From: CAYQVO01 sp964421085
GTDB lineage: Bacteria > Bdellovibrionota_C > UBA2361 > CAYQVO01
Length of the DNA stretch: 19,747 nucleotides
Direction: 5' to 3'
NCBI GenBank assembly: GCA_964421085.1
Contig: CAYQVO010000051.1
Location: 1-19,747 of the forward strand
In this document: piece by piece, positions 6,790 to 16,561 of the stretch
Numbering within the stretch: position 1 is the stretch's first letter
How the letters are laid out: every line of letters begins with the position of its first letter
Program-made: the position numbers and the translations under genes
The notes under the pieces: generated by a model
Seen by the model: only the letters and a program-made list of their open reading frames with translations
Told to the model about the DNA's origin: nothing
Databases searched by the model: none

Positions 6790-7910
6790 TCACCCGGGAG
6801 GCAAGTGGCGGCTTTCTGCAACGGTTTGGATGAACTTCTCTGTCGACAAATAATGCTGCGTCTCGAGTTTGTCTCCGTGAATTGTCAGCGTCAGATCCTT
6901 GGTCATTCTTCCGGACTTCACTGTGCTTGCACAGGCATTTTCCAGGATCTTTGCGAAACTTTCCGCCTCCGGATGGTCATCGAACCTGGACCTGCAGCGA
7001 AGACCGCCTGTCCACGCGAATATTGACGCAATTGGATTTGTCGACGTCTCTTTTCCTTGTTGACGCATCCTGTAATGCCGGGTCACGGTGCCGTGAGCAG
7101 CTTCAGTCTCCACTGTACGGCCGTCCGCTGTCATGAGCATTGATGTCATCATCCCAAGTGACCCGAACCCCTGCGCCACCGTGTCCGACTGAACGTCGCC
7201 ATCGCAGTTCCTGCATGCCCACACGAATCCGCCGCTTGATTTGAGGCAGTATGCCACCATGTCATCAATCAGCCTGTGCTCATAGGAGATTCCGGCTTCG
7301 GAAAACCGGGTTTTGAACTCGCTCTCGAAGACCTCCTGAAAAAGATCCTTGAATCGGCCGTCATAGGCTTTGAGAATGGTGTTCTTCGTCGACAAGTGGA
7401 CGGGGTACCTCTTTGAATGTCCGTGCGACAGACAGGTCCTCGCAAAGTCCCTGATGGAGTCGTCGAGATTATACATTGCATGAGCCACTCTTCCTCCGGG
7501 GAACACAAATACTGCATGGCTGATTATTTCGCTTCCATCTTCCGGGGTGAAAGAGACTGTGAGTTTCCCGCGTCCCGGAACTCTGAAATCCGTTGCCCTG
7601 TACTGGTCTCCGAAAGCATGTCTTAATATGATAATCGGGTGTGACCAGCCGGGGACGAGCCTCGGAACATTCCTGCAGATAATCGGTTCACGAAACACAG
7701 TCCCTCCGATAATGTTGCGGATCGTCCCGTTCGGCGATCTCCACATCTGCTTCAGGTTGAATTCTTTAACCCTCGCTTCATCGGGGGTGATCGTTGCACA
7801 CTTGATTTCAACTCTGTGCTGTTTGATGGCATTCGCAGCGTCAATTGTTGCCTGGTCATTTCATCGCCATCCAGTTCCACGACTGGATTCTTCACATTGA
7901 TTTTCGGTAT
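6790..7910 (-). pseudogene. icd: NADP-isocitrate dehydrogenase, dimeric eukaryotic-type, broken
   Basis: The reading matches the dimeric NADP isocitrate dehydrogenase family (isocitrate to 2-oxoglutarate, TCA cycle) almost end to end: VKNPVVELDGDEMTR, CATITPDEARV, MWRSPNGTIRNIIGGTVFR, LRHAFGDQYRATDF, LSTKNTILKAYDGRFKD, YEHRLIDDMVA, GDVQSDTVAQGFGSLGMM and the EAAHGTVTRHYR coenzyme loop. Substrate and metal residues are kept. Two lesions kill it. First, AGGAGG is followed at normal spacing by ATA (7910-7908) where ATG is expected before PKINVKNP. Second, near 7850-7857 the sequence jumps from DEMTR to QATIDAANAIK, losing about 35 residues plus one base, and the frame shifts. Several normally conserved positions are also altered (for example QMALSKGWP-like sequence now LSHGHSKRYP). 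Confidence 0.9.
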
Positions 7911-8071
7911 CAAGCCCTCCTTTTGCTGTTGATGAGAAATAGCATGTTTTCGCATCATTAGCGTCCAGTCTTCAGCCTATTGAGGGGGTTTTCTTGAAAT
8001 TATTTTCTTTTGACGAGCGCGATTTTATGGGGCAATAATTCTTGAGCTACCATGGAGGTTCAAACGTATTC

Positions 8072-10051
8072 ATGTGGAGAGAAAAAGCAGGCCACATCTT
8101 TATCTTTGCGGCTGAGTCCGTGATTGCTGCTGCAATAGTCTTTTCAGCGCCCCAACTCTGGATCTTAGTCTTCCCTCTTTTTGCTCTTCTCGCGTGGTCT
8201 TTTGTAAGGGATGTGAAATGCAATAAAGCTCAACGCAGGCTGGTGTCTGCTGAAACTGAACTAAGCCGTGTCCTTGATTCCGTCTCCGATTATCTCTGGA
8301 GTGGGGATGTTGACAATGAGGGGAGCTATCATGGCCGGTATTTCTCGCCGGTAGTCGAGAGGATAGCCGGATACCCCCCGGAGTATTTTCGCCCCGGAAG
8401 CGATCGATGGTTTGACCTGATCCATAAAGAAGACATTTCGAGAGTTTTGGATGCCGTTGACCGGCTGAAATCTCGCACATCAACTTGCGAGGAGGAGGAG
8501 TACCGGATCTTCCATCGGGACGGCTCTGTTCGCTGGGTACGTGACAGTGTGACATCGTTGGCGCTGGAAGATGGAGGAGTCCGCTTGCACGGCGTGGTCA
8601 GCGATGTCTCAGCGAGGAAACAGGCCGAAGAGGAAGTTGAGCAGGCAAGTCGGCGTTTGGAGAGGATATTGAATTCCATTGTTGAAGGGTACTATCTGCT
8701 TGATGCTGATTGGCGTATTGCGGAGGCAAATCATCTGGCCGATGAACACTTTAGGGATTCAGAAGAATCTGTTGTTGGGAAAAATTTTTGGGAGGTCTCC
8801 CGCTATCAGCCGGGGTCGGAGGTGTACGAGAAATTCCATCATTGTCGTGCCGTCCGGCATCCCATCCGTTTCGAGACGGAGTCCCGTAGAAAATCAGGAA
8901 AGTGGTTCGAATTGAACCTCTACCCAGGCGTTAATTCTCTGGAGGTCTTTTTCCGCGATATAACTTCGAGGAAAAAGGCGGAAGAGACTCTTCGAGAAAA
9001 TGAGGAGCGACTGAAGCTGATTACGGAAAATCTCGATGATGTATTCTGGATAGGAAATGCCGACTTCACCTCTATTTATTATGTGAGCCGGAGTTTTGAG
9101 CGTCTTTGGGGTAAGTCACGCGAGAGTGTCTACGCCAATCCAACGGTTTTCCTTGAGCCCATTCTTCCGGAGGATTTGCCGGCGATATTAGAACAGTTCA
9201 GGCAGTGGAAGCATTCTGACCCTTGCCAGCTTGAGTATCGAATAGCAGCACCCGATGGCACTGTTCGTTATGTCTGGGACAGTGTCTTTCCGATTCGAGA
9301 CGAGACTGGAAATGTGAAGCGATTAGTCGGAGTTGCCAAAGACATCACAGAGCGCAAGCGGGCCGAGCAAGAACTTGTCAAGCACAAACAGCAGCTGAGG
9401 GCGCTCACTTCGGAGTTGTGTGTTGTGGGGAACCGGGAGCGGCGGAGGCTGGCTGCCTTCGTCCACGATAACGTCGCCCAGGCGGTTGTCCTTGCCAGGA
9501 TGCAGCTCGGATTTTTGCGGGGCTCAGTCCAGGATCAACATCGTCTTACACTGGATAAGGTCGACGCGCTCCTCCAGGAGGTTGTTCAGGAGAGCCGTTT
9601 GCTGATGTCACAGCTCAGTCCGCCTGTGCTTCATGAGCTGGGGCTGGTGGCCGCTATCGAGTCGCTTCTCGAGAATTTCTCAGAGGTGCACGGCCTCTCG
9701 TGCAAGTTTCACTCGGATGGGAAACCGGGCGGAAGAAATGAAGACGTTGACGGGCTTCTTTATTCAGTGACAAGGGAGCTTCTCATAAACGTGATAAAAC
9801 ATGCAAACGCGCGTAGTGTGACAGTTGGAATGCAGCACAACAAGGAAGATATTGTCATTGTGGTGGAGGACGACGGAGTTGGTTTTGATCCCTCGCAGGT
9901 CTCGGAATCCGTCGATCTGGCTTCCGGGTTTGGGCTGTTCAGCATTCGGGAACGGCTTGGTTATATTGGAGGTGATAGTGAGATCCGCTCTGAGCCGGGA
10001 AGCGGAACAAGAGTTACCGTGCGTGCCCCGATCTCTATGGTCAAATTGTGA
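8072..10051 (+). CDS. Membrane sensor histidine kinase, three PAS domains, HisKA_3
   Basis: This 659-residue kinase starts at ATG 8072 with GGAGG 13 bases upstream; a TTG at 8042 would add ten residues. Two hydrophobic stretches at about 8-50 anchor it in the inner membrane with little periplasmic sequence. Three PAS/PAC units follow (about 60-185, 195-305 and 315-440), the first and third ending in GVVSDVSARKQAE and GVAKDITERKRAE. The dimerisation region is HisKA_3 type (NarX/DegS-like) with ERRRLAAFVHDNVAQ, phospho-acceptor His465. The ATPase domain has RELLINVIKHANA (N box), DDGVGFD and GFGLFSIRERL. It autophosphorylates and would hand phosphate to a LuxR/NarL-type regulator, but none is in the window. 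No lesion is visible, unlike both neighbours. Confidence 0.92.
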   Translation: MWREKAGHIFIFAAESVIAAAIVFSAPQLWILVFPLFALLAWSFVRDVKCNKAQRRLVSAETELSRVLDSVSDYLWSGDVDNEGSYHGRYFSPVVERIAGYPPEYFRPGSDRWFDLIHKEDISRVLDAVDRLKSRTSTCEEEEYRIFHRDGSVRWVRDSVTSLALEDGGVRLHGVVSDVSARKQAEEEVEQASRRLERILNSIVEGYYLLDADWRIAEANHLADEHFRDSEESVVGKNFWEVSRYQPGSEVYEKFHHCRAVRHPIRFETESRRKSGKWFELNLYPGVNSLEVFFRDITSRKKAEETLRENEERLKLITENLDDVFWIGNADFTSIYYVSRSFERLWGKSRESVYANPTVFLEPILPEDLPAILEQFRQWKHSDPCQLEYRIAAPDGTVRYVWDSVFPIRDETGNVKRLVGVAKDITERKRAEQELVKHKQQLRALTSELCVVGNRERRRLAAFVHDNVAQAVVLARMQLGFLRGSVQDQHRLTLDKVDALLQEVVQESRLLMSQLSPPVLHELGLVAAIESLLENFSEVHGLSCKFHSDGKPGGRNEDVDGLLYSVTRELLINVIKHANARSVTVGMQHNKEDIVIVVEDDGVGFDPSQVSESVDLASGFGLFSIRERLGYIGGDSEIRSEPGSGTRVTVRAPISMVKL

Positions 10052-10102
10052 ACTGGGAGGGTGCCATTTAACTTTCCCCTCGAGTCATGAGAATGTTCAT
10101 GA

Positions 10103-11069
10103 ATGGCAGCGCAGATAAGTGAGATGCAACATCAGCCGTTCCCACGGACGCCGTATATTGGGAAGGAAGAGTATCTGCATGCATTTATGCTCTGCGCCTT
10201 CGCTGTTTCTCACCCGTTGCTCGAAGTTCTGACAAGCGGTCCGGAATTTTTCGTTGTTAGAGGGTCTGCGCGGAAGGATATTGCAGCGATGCTTCTTTTG
10301 CTTTTCGCAGGGCTGCCCGCCTTCTAATGCGGCATTATGCGGCTTTCAGGTGTCGTGTCGAAAGTTGTCCGGACAATCGCGTACCGGTTGATCGCGGCGT
10401 TTTGAGTCGCTCTGACGGTGCTTCCACTATTGGACAGAACCGGATTACCTCCTTATTCCGCAATTGCTGCGGCAAGCGTAACAGGAATCTTTGCTGTGTA
10501 TCTTCTATCGCGTCACGCGGCCGCGAGGATCTTTTTGACTTGCATGTCTCCGATCCTTCTCGTGTCGCCCTTGATGTTCCTCAGAAACGAAGGCATTTCT
10601 TCGTTTCTTTCCCTCGAGAGTGAAAACACCGCCGTTGACGTTGCACAGACACCCCCCCTTTCGCGCTGCTCTTTGATGAGGTTTCTCTTCACAGCCTTCT
10701 TGATGAAAACTTCAAGGTCGACGAAAAGCGATTTCCGAATTTCGCAGCTTTTGCCAAAGACGCTTATTGGTTCTGAAATGCGACTGCCGTGAACCAATTT
10801 ACACCCATTGCGGTTCCAGCTGTTCTCTCGGGGCGGTATCCTGATCCGAAGCGCCTGCTTCCCACTATCCAGAACTTCCCCGCAAACATCTTCACAATGT
10901 TCCAGAGCAGCCACGAGTTGGTGGTTTGTGAACCGATAACCAGACTATGTCCTGAGGACGTGTGCAGAGCAGAAGACTCTCGATTACTAACGGCCGAACG
11001 ACTCGTCAATCTCATCGCCATGTTTTGCATCATCAGCTGGAAGATATTTTGGATGACGATGCTTAACAG
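10103..11069 (+). pseudogene. Sulfatase/alkaline-phosphatase-superfamily membrane protein, broken
   Basis: Pieces in consecutive frames rebuild a known type of membrane-anchored sulfatase-like protein: HAFMLCAFAVSHPLLEVL, GPEFFVVRGSARKDIAAM, hydrophobic segments to about 10600, then LLFDEVSLHSLLDENF, KRFPNFAAFAKDAYWF, NATAVNQFTPIAVPAVLSG and EPITRLCPEDVCRAED. The same frame runs through TAA at 10325-10327 and TGA at 10403-10405, shifts by one at a run of seven C at 10652-10658, and meets TGA at 10774-10776, where relatives have Arg (CGA to TGA would do it). Another shift near 11020 is likely. The distal part containing the rest of the catalytic fold is absent or lies across the sequence gap. 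The substrate is unknown. It follows the sensor kinase by 51 bases. Confidence 0.8.
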
Positions 11070-11079
11070 NNNNNNNNNN
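11070..11079. other. Assembly gap of ten Ns
   Basis: Ten undetermined bases join two contigs inside the sulfatase-like pseudogene. The true distance and content are unknown, so the missing 3' part of that gene might be partly an assembly artefact. Confidence 0.95.
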
Positions 11080-11561
11080 AGAAATATTCCAACGGCAAAA
11101 GCAGTTTCTGCGTTTACTTTCAGCGAAATCACTGTCCTCTCTCAGCTTGCAAAGAAGAGAGGCGGCGCCACGACAAGGACCTTATCGTTGGCAGATTGCA
11201 TATCGCAAGTCGCAAGACCTGGCGGTCACCTGGCTCGCGCAAAAGACCCTCCGCCAGGAAAGATGGTCGTATGGCGCGGGCTCACGCGATTGAGTGACAT
11301 TGTCACAGGCGCTTCATTGAAGATTTCGAATGAGATTTGTGGGTAAAAGAAAGTGTGGGAGTACGGATACAATTTCAGAGAAGGAATGTCAGGAATATCT
11401 GGAATACGTCCGGGAGATTTTCCAGAAAGCCTGCAGGCGTGGTTAAGACGGCCCCGCATGGGACAGTCCTGGGACACTTGAATTCAAAAAGCCACAGGAA
11501 CAAACCGGAAGTACCGCAGAACTTTTCTTCTAATTACCGAGTATGATTCGATCTTCTTGAT
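11080..11561. other. Gene-free stretch after the gap
   Basis: No frame here gives a recognisable protein. Fragments such as FQRQKQFLRLLS near the start could be a worn remnant of the sulfatase-like gene, but stops interrupt every plus-strand frame within about 270 bases. No repeat, RNA gene or clear terminator is visible. Confidence 0.45.
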
Positions 11562-14500
11562 CTACCCCAACGGCCGATCCTGGTGATAAATCACTTCGTA
11601 ATCTCCCTTATCCGAAGGCGCCAGCACAAATTCCCTTTTCCTTCCGGGTTCTCTATCAGCCAGCAAAACTTTGATTGCAGCAACAACGGCAGGCGGAATC
11701 TTCTTGTTTCCAAGGTCTTCCTGAAGTTTTCTCTCTGAATTCGAAAGATCTGCCGTAACATAAGGATTCTTCAAGTCTGAGCACGCCACAAGTTTTTGAC
11801 ACTGCTGAGGTACCGGCGGCGCAAGGAGCCTTACCTTTTTTTCTTCTGGTTCATACGTCATTTTGAACGCAGGCTGCCGCCCCTTCTCCATCAGATAGGC
11901 CCCGTGCCCTATGCAGAATGCAGCAGAAATACGCCCGTCGGGCATATAATCTATACCGCCCGTCAAAAATTTACCGGCAGGCATTCGATCGAAAAAGATG
12001 CCCACGCCGGTTCCGGTGTGACTCACTCCATACTTTTCCCGAAGCCTTATTACGTCTGCCTTAAAGGGAGATTTGAAGAGCTCTCTCACAACAAGGAAAA
12101 CATGCTCCTGTGTTGCCTCAGCAAGGATGGGCAGCGAAAGGTATAAACCGGGAGCGTTCAAGCCATCCCTATCTTCAACATTTTGGGTCACCCTTGCCAT
12201 GCAAGGCTGAACCATCTTTTCACCTCTTCCAAACGCGCCAAGAATCGCGGGCCAAAGATCAGGCAAATCTTCCGGAGTCGGAGGATACTGGTCGATAAAG
12301 CCTTGAATCCGGCTTGCTGCCTGCCGGCTTCCTTCTACCGTGGACATCGGCCAGATCCTCGTGCTTTCCTGAATGATGTCCATCAGGGACTGACCCTCCG
12401 CGCCCCGGCTCTGACGGGCATAATCGCCGTATGCAGGAAAAGACAAGGTGAAAGAGCCTTTTTCCACTCTATCGGGGTACTTCCGGCCAAGCTCTGAGCA
12501 TCCGTGAGCCTTCATTCCAACCACGTGCGGCAAGTTCGCTTCAAAGTCCGCCGCTTTAATGATTCTATCGCCCTCCACGAGCTCATCCGGCAAAAAGCCG
12601 GGAATTCGCCGTGAAATATTCGACGCAATCTCAGCCGGAGATGCCAGGCGCAAATTTATGACATCTCCCTCCTGTTTCAGCGTTACCCATTTGTCGTGAA
12701 ACTGCTCCAACGCCGCGCATGGATCCGGGAAGTAATAAAGGCCAAGCAGCGCGTTCTTTCTCTGCAGTTCCTGGGCCCGATGATAATCGTGAGATTGCTC
12801 TCCGACAGACGTGCCGGTAATTATGGAAGCAGGCTCGCCTGTCGAAGAATATTCAGGAGGATATCCTTGAAGGACAACGATATCCGTGTCCCCTAAGGCT
12901 TTCAGTTCTTCGAGATTCGATACAGGATTTTCGGAGTTGACAATCTTTACTCTTCCCGATACCTCACCAATGGCCCTTTGCGGCAGCACCACTCCCAGTT
13001 CAACTGGATGACCTCCTTGTGCTTCGTCATAAAGGCGGCGCGCAAGATGGTTGCTCACGAAAGGTGCCAGGCTCTCCCACTGTTTGAAGGCCGAGGTCTC
13101 GCCCAATGATTTCGCCCAATCCTGATAATGGTTCTCCCTGCAAAAAGTAGCCACCTCTTCGAGAAGCTCGAACCATCGTACGGCAACGAGGCTGGGAGTT
13201 CGGCTTCCTGTTTCCGAGAACACCTCACAGAAACTTCCTAAACGCCCCTCTGATTTAGTTCCAACTCTGGAATCAAACTCTTCATCTATCCCGGCACCGG
13301 TCGCTGTTTGATCGTACTGAAGGAACGTCGAAAAACCGCCTAAAGTCGCAGTCACAAGCTCGGCGATTTCGCCTTGAGGAACAGCCGAAAGGTCGCCTTT
13401 TGCCCAGTTCTTCATTTGTTTTGCGACTTGAGGAGCGCGCTCGGCAAGTTCAGCGTGTCCTTGCTGGGCGCGAAGCAGTTCCTCCATGCGAGAGCCGGCA
13501 AATATCTTATCAGCAAGCCAGCGCTGCGTGGTGGAGTCGCAGGCCTTTGCGGCGTTTAAAATCTTTTTTTCAAGTCCGGTGCTGACATCAGGGCTCGAAA
13601 GGGCGTTGCTTAAAAGAAGGATGTCGTACTCACGGCCCTGGACAATGCTTGTGGTCAAAGTATAAAGGTGAGTGAAAAGCCTCGAGAGAGCATCCTCGCT
13701 TAGATTGCGCAAAAGATCTGCCACACGAGCAGGCTGGCGGCATTGCAGGGTGAGGATCCGCACGACCGTGCAGTTGTCCAGAAACTTAAGCCACTTTTTC
13801 GGCGCTTCTCCTGGCTCAATAGTAACGAGTTCCCTATCGAGTAACTGAGCAAGCTGTTCGCCATCCAGGTCTGCCAGGATTTCACCTGTAACTTTGTGGT
13901 CCTTCGGCGACCTGCAGATCATGCCGCCGATTTCAGGAGATTTGTGATAAACAGCCGCAAAAACACGGCTTCGATGTTCAGCCGGGACGCTTTCAAAAAA
14001 AGCATCAGCCACTTCGCTGCAATAATATAGCTTCTCATCCCGCCGATACTGGAATGCCACAAGACTTCGTCCGGGAAGGTTGCCTAGAAAGCTGCTGGCA
14101 AGCTCGCTTGCCCTGGGATTATCGGATGCTTCGGGAGCTGTACTGAATCCGCGAGGACCTTCCTCCCGGAGCTTTCTGACTCGATGACCATCGAGTTCTC
14201 GCAAAGCAACAGAATTCCTGTTGCCCCGGAAAGCTTCGATGATTCCATGTTTTGCGAGCCACCTCGCGGTCTCACTCCTGTCGTCCCAGCTGTCGTATGC
14301 TTCAGGCAGCCTTGGGCAAAGAGTCAACGCTTCCGCTGAAGGAGCTTCGAGACCATTTGAATTGCGGCAGAGAGTTAGAAAGCTGGAAAGTTCATCCTCT
14401 CCAGTCAGATAGACTCTTGGGTCAAAATAAAACTGCCCGGATTGGTGCAGCAGTAATCTTAACGCTCCTCCACAACAAAGCTCCCTGTAGCGGGCCTCTT

Positions 14501-15485
14501 CGGCTTCATCCATCTCTTCACACGCCATCAACTCCCGCCTTGCAATCCTGAACCGGGCGTCGGGGGGGCAGAACGCAAACATGGCTGAGTAATCCTGCGG
14601 AGAACCTTTGAGCGACAACGCAACACACATGGCCCACTGAGGATAGTTGTGATACAGGCAGCGAAAGGCCCTCGGCAGATCGCCCGCTTCTCTGAATTCC
14701 TGTACGAACTGGGCTGCAAGCTCAGTGTCGTAAGGAATAGGAGCACGATCAGAAAAGCGCTCCGCATTTTTAAACTGGGCTTCATGTGCGGAAATGAACT
14801 GCTCAACCAGAGGATCTGCCGGCGCTTTCTGCTGAGTAAAAGGTCTTAGCGCTGTTCTGACCCTGTCAATTGTATCCGGAAGGGAAACACGCTCCGATTC
14901 GAGAAAATAGTCGAACAAACCGTCTTCGAAGAGGCAAAAAGCGCCTTCCACTGCTTCAGGCCGGCACTCTCTGAAAGCATAATTCATCACGGCCTGAATA
15001 TCATCCCAGGTGGCATTGGCATTCCACTGGTCATGGTAGCAGTGCACGGCCAGGTCATGGCACTGCCGGGCGTTCAGACCCTTTACTAACTGTGCGAGAG
15101 CTCCTTCACTGGCGCGGTAAAGAATCTCTCCCAACTCAACACCCTGTCGTTCATCGCCTTCAGTGTTATCCTCGAGCGCCTTGCAGGTCAGATCATGGAC
15201 GAACTTCCCGGTGGCGCAATAGATCACAGCTCCAAACGGGCCGTGCTGGCCGTGAGTATCGCGCATGAGTGCATAAGCAATATCGGTTCTAGCCGAAAAT
15301 ATCAGGGCAAACGCTTCATAGTGCTCCTTGAAGGCCTTGAAAAACGATTCAAGGAGCAACGGCGGCTGGTTTGTATCACAGGCAGCGATGAAGCTGCGTA
15401 CGCCTGCATAAGTCTCCCTTGAGGGCTTCTTCCCCCATTCCGCCGGCCACTCGGGAAAGCTGACCGTTTCTTGTGCTGCATCCAT
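11562..15485 (-). CDS. Large fusion protein with PEP-synthase/PPDK-like C-terminal domains
   Basis: This intact 1307-residue soluble protein has no signal peptide or membrane segment. Residues 1 to about 800 are mainly helical and unrecognised. From about 840 it resembles PEP/pyruvate-binding proteins of the PEP synthase/PPDK type. A swivel-domain-like part has VSGRVKIV, DTDIVVLQGYPPE and ITGTSVGEQSHDYHRAQ; His899 aligns with the phosphohistidine of the usual TPLSHVN motif. WVTLKQEGDVINLRLAS closes it. An ATP-grasp-like part follows with VVGMKAHGCSELGRKYPD (about 987, compare GGKAANLGEL), RVTQNVEDRDGLNAPGLYLS (compare RSSTNAEDLPGFNGAGLY) and VSHTGTGVGIFF leading into the equivalent of GVAxTRNP (about 1150-1165). 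Many motif residues differ, so activity is uncertain. Domain order swivel then ATP-grasp is that of the uncharacterised PEP-binding family, not PpsA. It is divergent from the EamA gene. Confidence 0.7.
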   Translation of the reverse strand: MDAAQETVSFPEWPAEWGKKPSRETYAGVRSFIAACDTNQPPLLLESFFKAFKEHYEAFALIFSARTDIAYALMRDTHGQHGPFGAVIYCATGKFVHDLTCKALEDNTEGDERQGVELGEILYRASEGALAQLVKGLNARQCHDLAVHCYHDQWNANATWDDIQAVMNYAFRECRPEAVEGAFCLFEDGLFDYFLESERVSLPDTIDRVRTALRPFTQQKAPADPLVEQFISAHEAQFKNAERFSDRAPIPYDTELAAQFVQEFREAGDLPRAFRCLYHNYPQWAMCVALSLKGSPQDYSAMFAFCPPDARFRIARRELMACEEMDEAEEARYRELCCGGALRLLLHQSGQFYFDPRVYLTGEDELSSFLTLCRNSNGLEAPSAEALTLCPRLPEAYDSWDDRSETARWLAKHGIIEAFRGNRNSVALRELDGHRVRKLREEGPRGFSTAPEASDNPRASELASSFLGNLPGRSLVAFQYRRDEKLYYCSEVADAFFESVPAEHRSRVFAAVYHKSPEIGGMICRSPKDHKVTGEILADLDGEQLAQLLDRELVTIEPGEAPKKWLKFLDNCTVVRILTLQCRQPARVADLLRNLSEDALSRLFTHLYTLTTSIVQGREYDILLLSNALSSPDVSTGLEKKILNAAKACDSTTQRWLADKIFAGSRMEELLRAQQGHAELAERAPQVAKQMKNWAKGDLSAVPQGEIAELVTATLGGFSTFLQYDQTATGAGIDEEFDSRVGTKSEGRLGSFCEVFSETGSRTPSLVAVRWFELLEEVATFCRENHYQDWAKSLGETSAFKQWESLAPFVSNHLARRLYDEAQGGHPVELGVVLPQRAIGEVSGRVKIVNSENPVSNLEELKALGDTDIVVLQGYPPEYSSTGEPASIITGTSVGEQSHDYHRAQELQRKNALLGLYYFPDPCAALEQFHDKWVTLKQEGDVINLRLASPAEIASNISRRIPGFLPDELVEGDRIIKAADFEANLPHVVGMKAHGCSELGRKYPDRVEKGSFTLSFPAYGDYARQSRGAEGQSLMDIIQESTRIWPMSTVEGSRQAASRIQGFIDQYPPTPEDLPDLWPAILGAFGRGEKMVQPCMARVTQNVEDRDGLNAPGLYLSLPILAEATQEHVFLVVRELFKSPFKADVIRLREKYGVSHTGTGVGIFFDRMPAGKFLTGGIDYMPDGRISAAFCIGHGAYLMEKGRQPAFKMTYEPEEKKVRLLAPPVPQQCQKLVACSDLKNPYVTADLSNSERKLQEDLGNKKIPPAVVAAIKVLLADREPGRKREFVLAPSDKGDYEVIYHQDRPLG

Positions 15486-15673
15486 CTCTTTGCTGTTTTC
15501 TATAGAAGCGCCAGCATCTTATATCAATGGAAAACGTTAAGATAGGGCCGGTAAAAACGCCGGGAGCTGGATTATATGCGTCAAAGACCAGGGGTGTTTT
15601 GAAAGTTTGTCAATCGTTCTCCAATTTTCTCCGGCTCGCCAATCCTCCCTTTCTCGAATTTCAGGCCACCGCT

Positions 15674-16558
15674 ATGCTTTCCTCTGACATGCCTGGAATA
15701 TTTCTCGCACTTGCCTCCATTATATTTCTTGTCCTGGGAGACTCGGGGAAAAAGCACTACTCGACGATGCTGCCGTTGCCGGTGCTGATTTGGACGTTTC
15801 TTTTCGTAGGTGTGATCATTAACGTACTCTATATCCTGGTCCTGGAAGTTCCTGTCGTCCTGCCTCACGGCCTCTCTTATCCGGTACTCATCGCAGTAGC
15901 CGCCGTCTGTCTGGGAGAGATTTTTTTTCTGAAAGCAGTCCGAAGCTGCGACTTCTCCTTAGTTCAGCCCTTCAGGGCAGCCGCTCCCATACTTGCGCTC
16001 ATAAGCTCGGTTGTTTTTTTTCGGGAGATTCCATCGGGAGGAGCACTCGTCGGGATCATAGTAGTCCTGCTCGGGGTCTATCTCATGTACGCGCCATCGA
16101 TTGCCCAGGGAGGGATCCTCGCTCCATTCAGATCTCTCGCCTCAGATCCAGGCCCGCGATTTATGGTCTTGAATCAATTTTTTGGAGTTGTAGCACAAAG
16201 CGCCCAGAAAGCCGGTGGACTTGTCGCTGATCCTGTTGTCAGCTTCACTTTGATTCTCGCAGGAACATGGGCAGTCTTTTCGTTCTATCTCATTGCGAAA
16301 CGATTAAGCCCATTTTCGCCCGTAACAGTAAAGGTCCTGCCCGGTTTATACGGATCCGCTCTTTTCTGGGCAATAGGAGTGACTCTTATCTACCTTGCTG
16401 CAAATTATACCCTTGTTGTTTACGTCTTCTGCATAGGACAGCTTCAGCCTGTTTTCGCCCTGCCTGTCTCAAAATATTTCTTTAAAGAAGAGATCCGATC
16501 GCGAATCTGGCCATGCGTGATGATGGTGGGGGGCGTTTTGTTAATCGTGTTATTCTAA
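15674..16558 (+). CDS. EamA/DMT-superfamily transporter
   Basis: This is a 294-residue polytopic inner-membrane protein with about ten hydrophobic segments in two five-helix halves, the usual EamA layout and length. The first half ends with the characteristic PFRAAAPILALISSVVFFREIPSGGALVGIIVVLLGVYLM region, and the second ends with QLQPVFALPVSKYFFKEEI followed by GGVLLIVLF. The frame is open from 15527, but the extra 49 residues are not hydrophobic or conserved-looking. ATG 15674, directly before the first helix, is the better start, although only a weak CAGG precedes it. Substrate (metabolite or drug efflux) cannot be told. It is divergent from the 1307-residue gene and followed after about 100 bases by a transposase. 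Confidence 0.85.
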   Translation: MLSSDMPGIFLALASIIFLVLGDSGKKHYSTMLPLPVLIWTFLFVGVIINVLYILVLEVPVVLPHGLSYPVLIAVAAVCLGEIFFLKAVRSCDFSLVQPFRAAAPILALISSVVFFREIPSGGALVGIIVVLLGVYLMYAPSIAQGGILAPFRSLASDPGPRFMVLNQFFGVVAQSAQKAGGLVADPVVSFTLILAGTWAVFSFYLIAKRLSPFSPVTVKVLPGLYGSALFWAIGVTLIYLAANYTLVVYVFCIGQLQPVFALPVSKYFFKEEIRSRIWPCVMMVGGVLLIVLF

Positions 16559-16561
16559 TTA

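Noticed and set aside
6484..10776. Three in-frame TGA codons (6484, 10403, 10774) as a sign of stop-codon recoding
   Set aside because: Apparently intact genes in the window end in TGA (for example the kinase), the 10774 site corresponds to Arg in relatives, and the affected genes also carry TAA stops, frameshifts or truncation.
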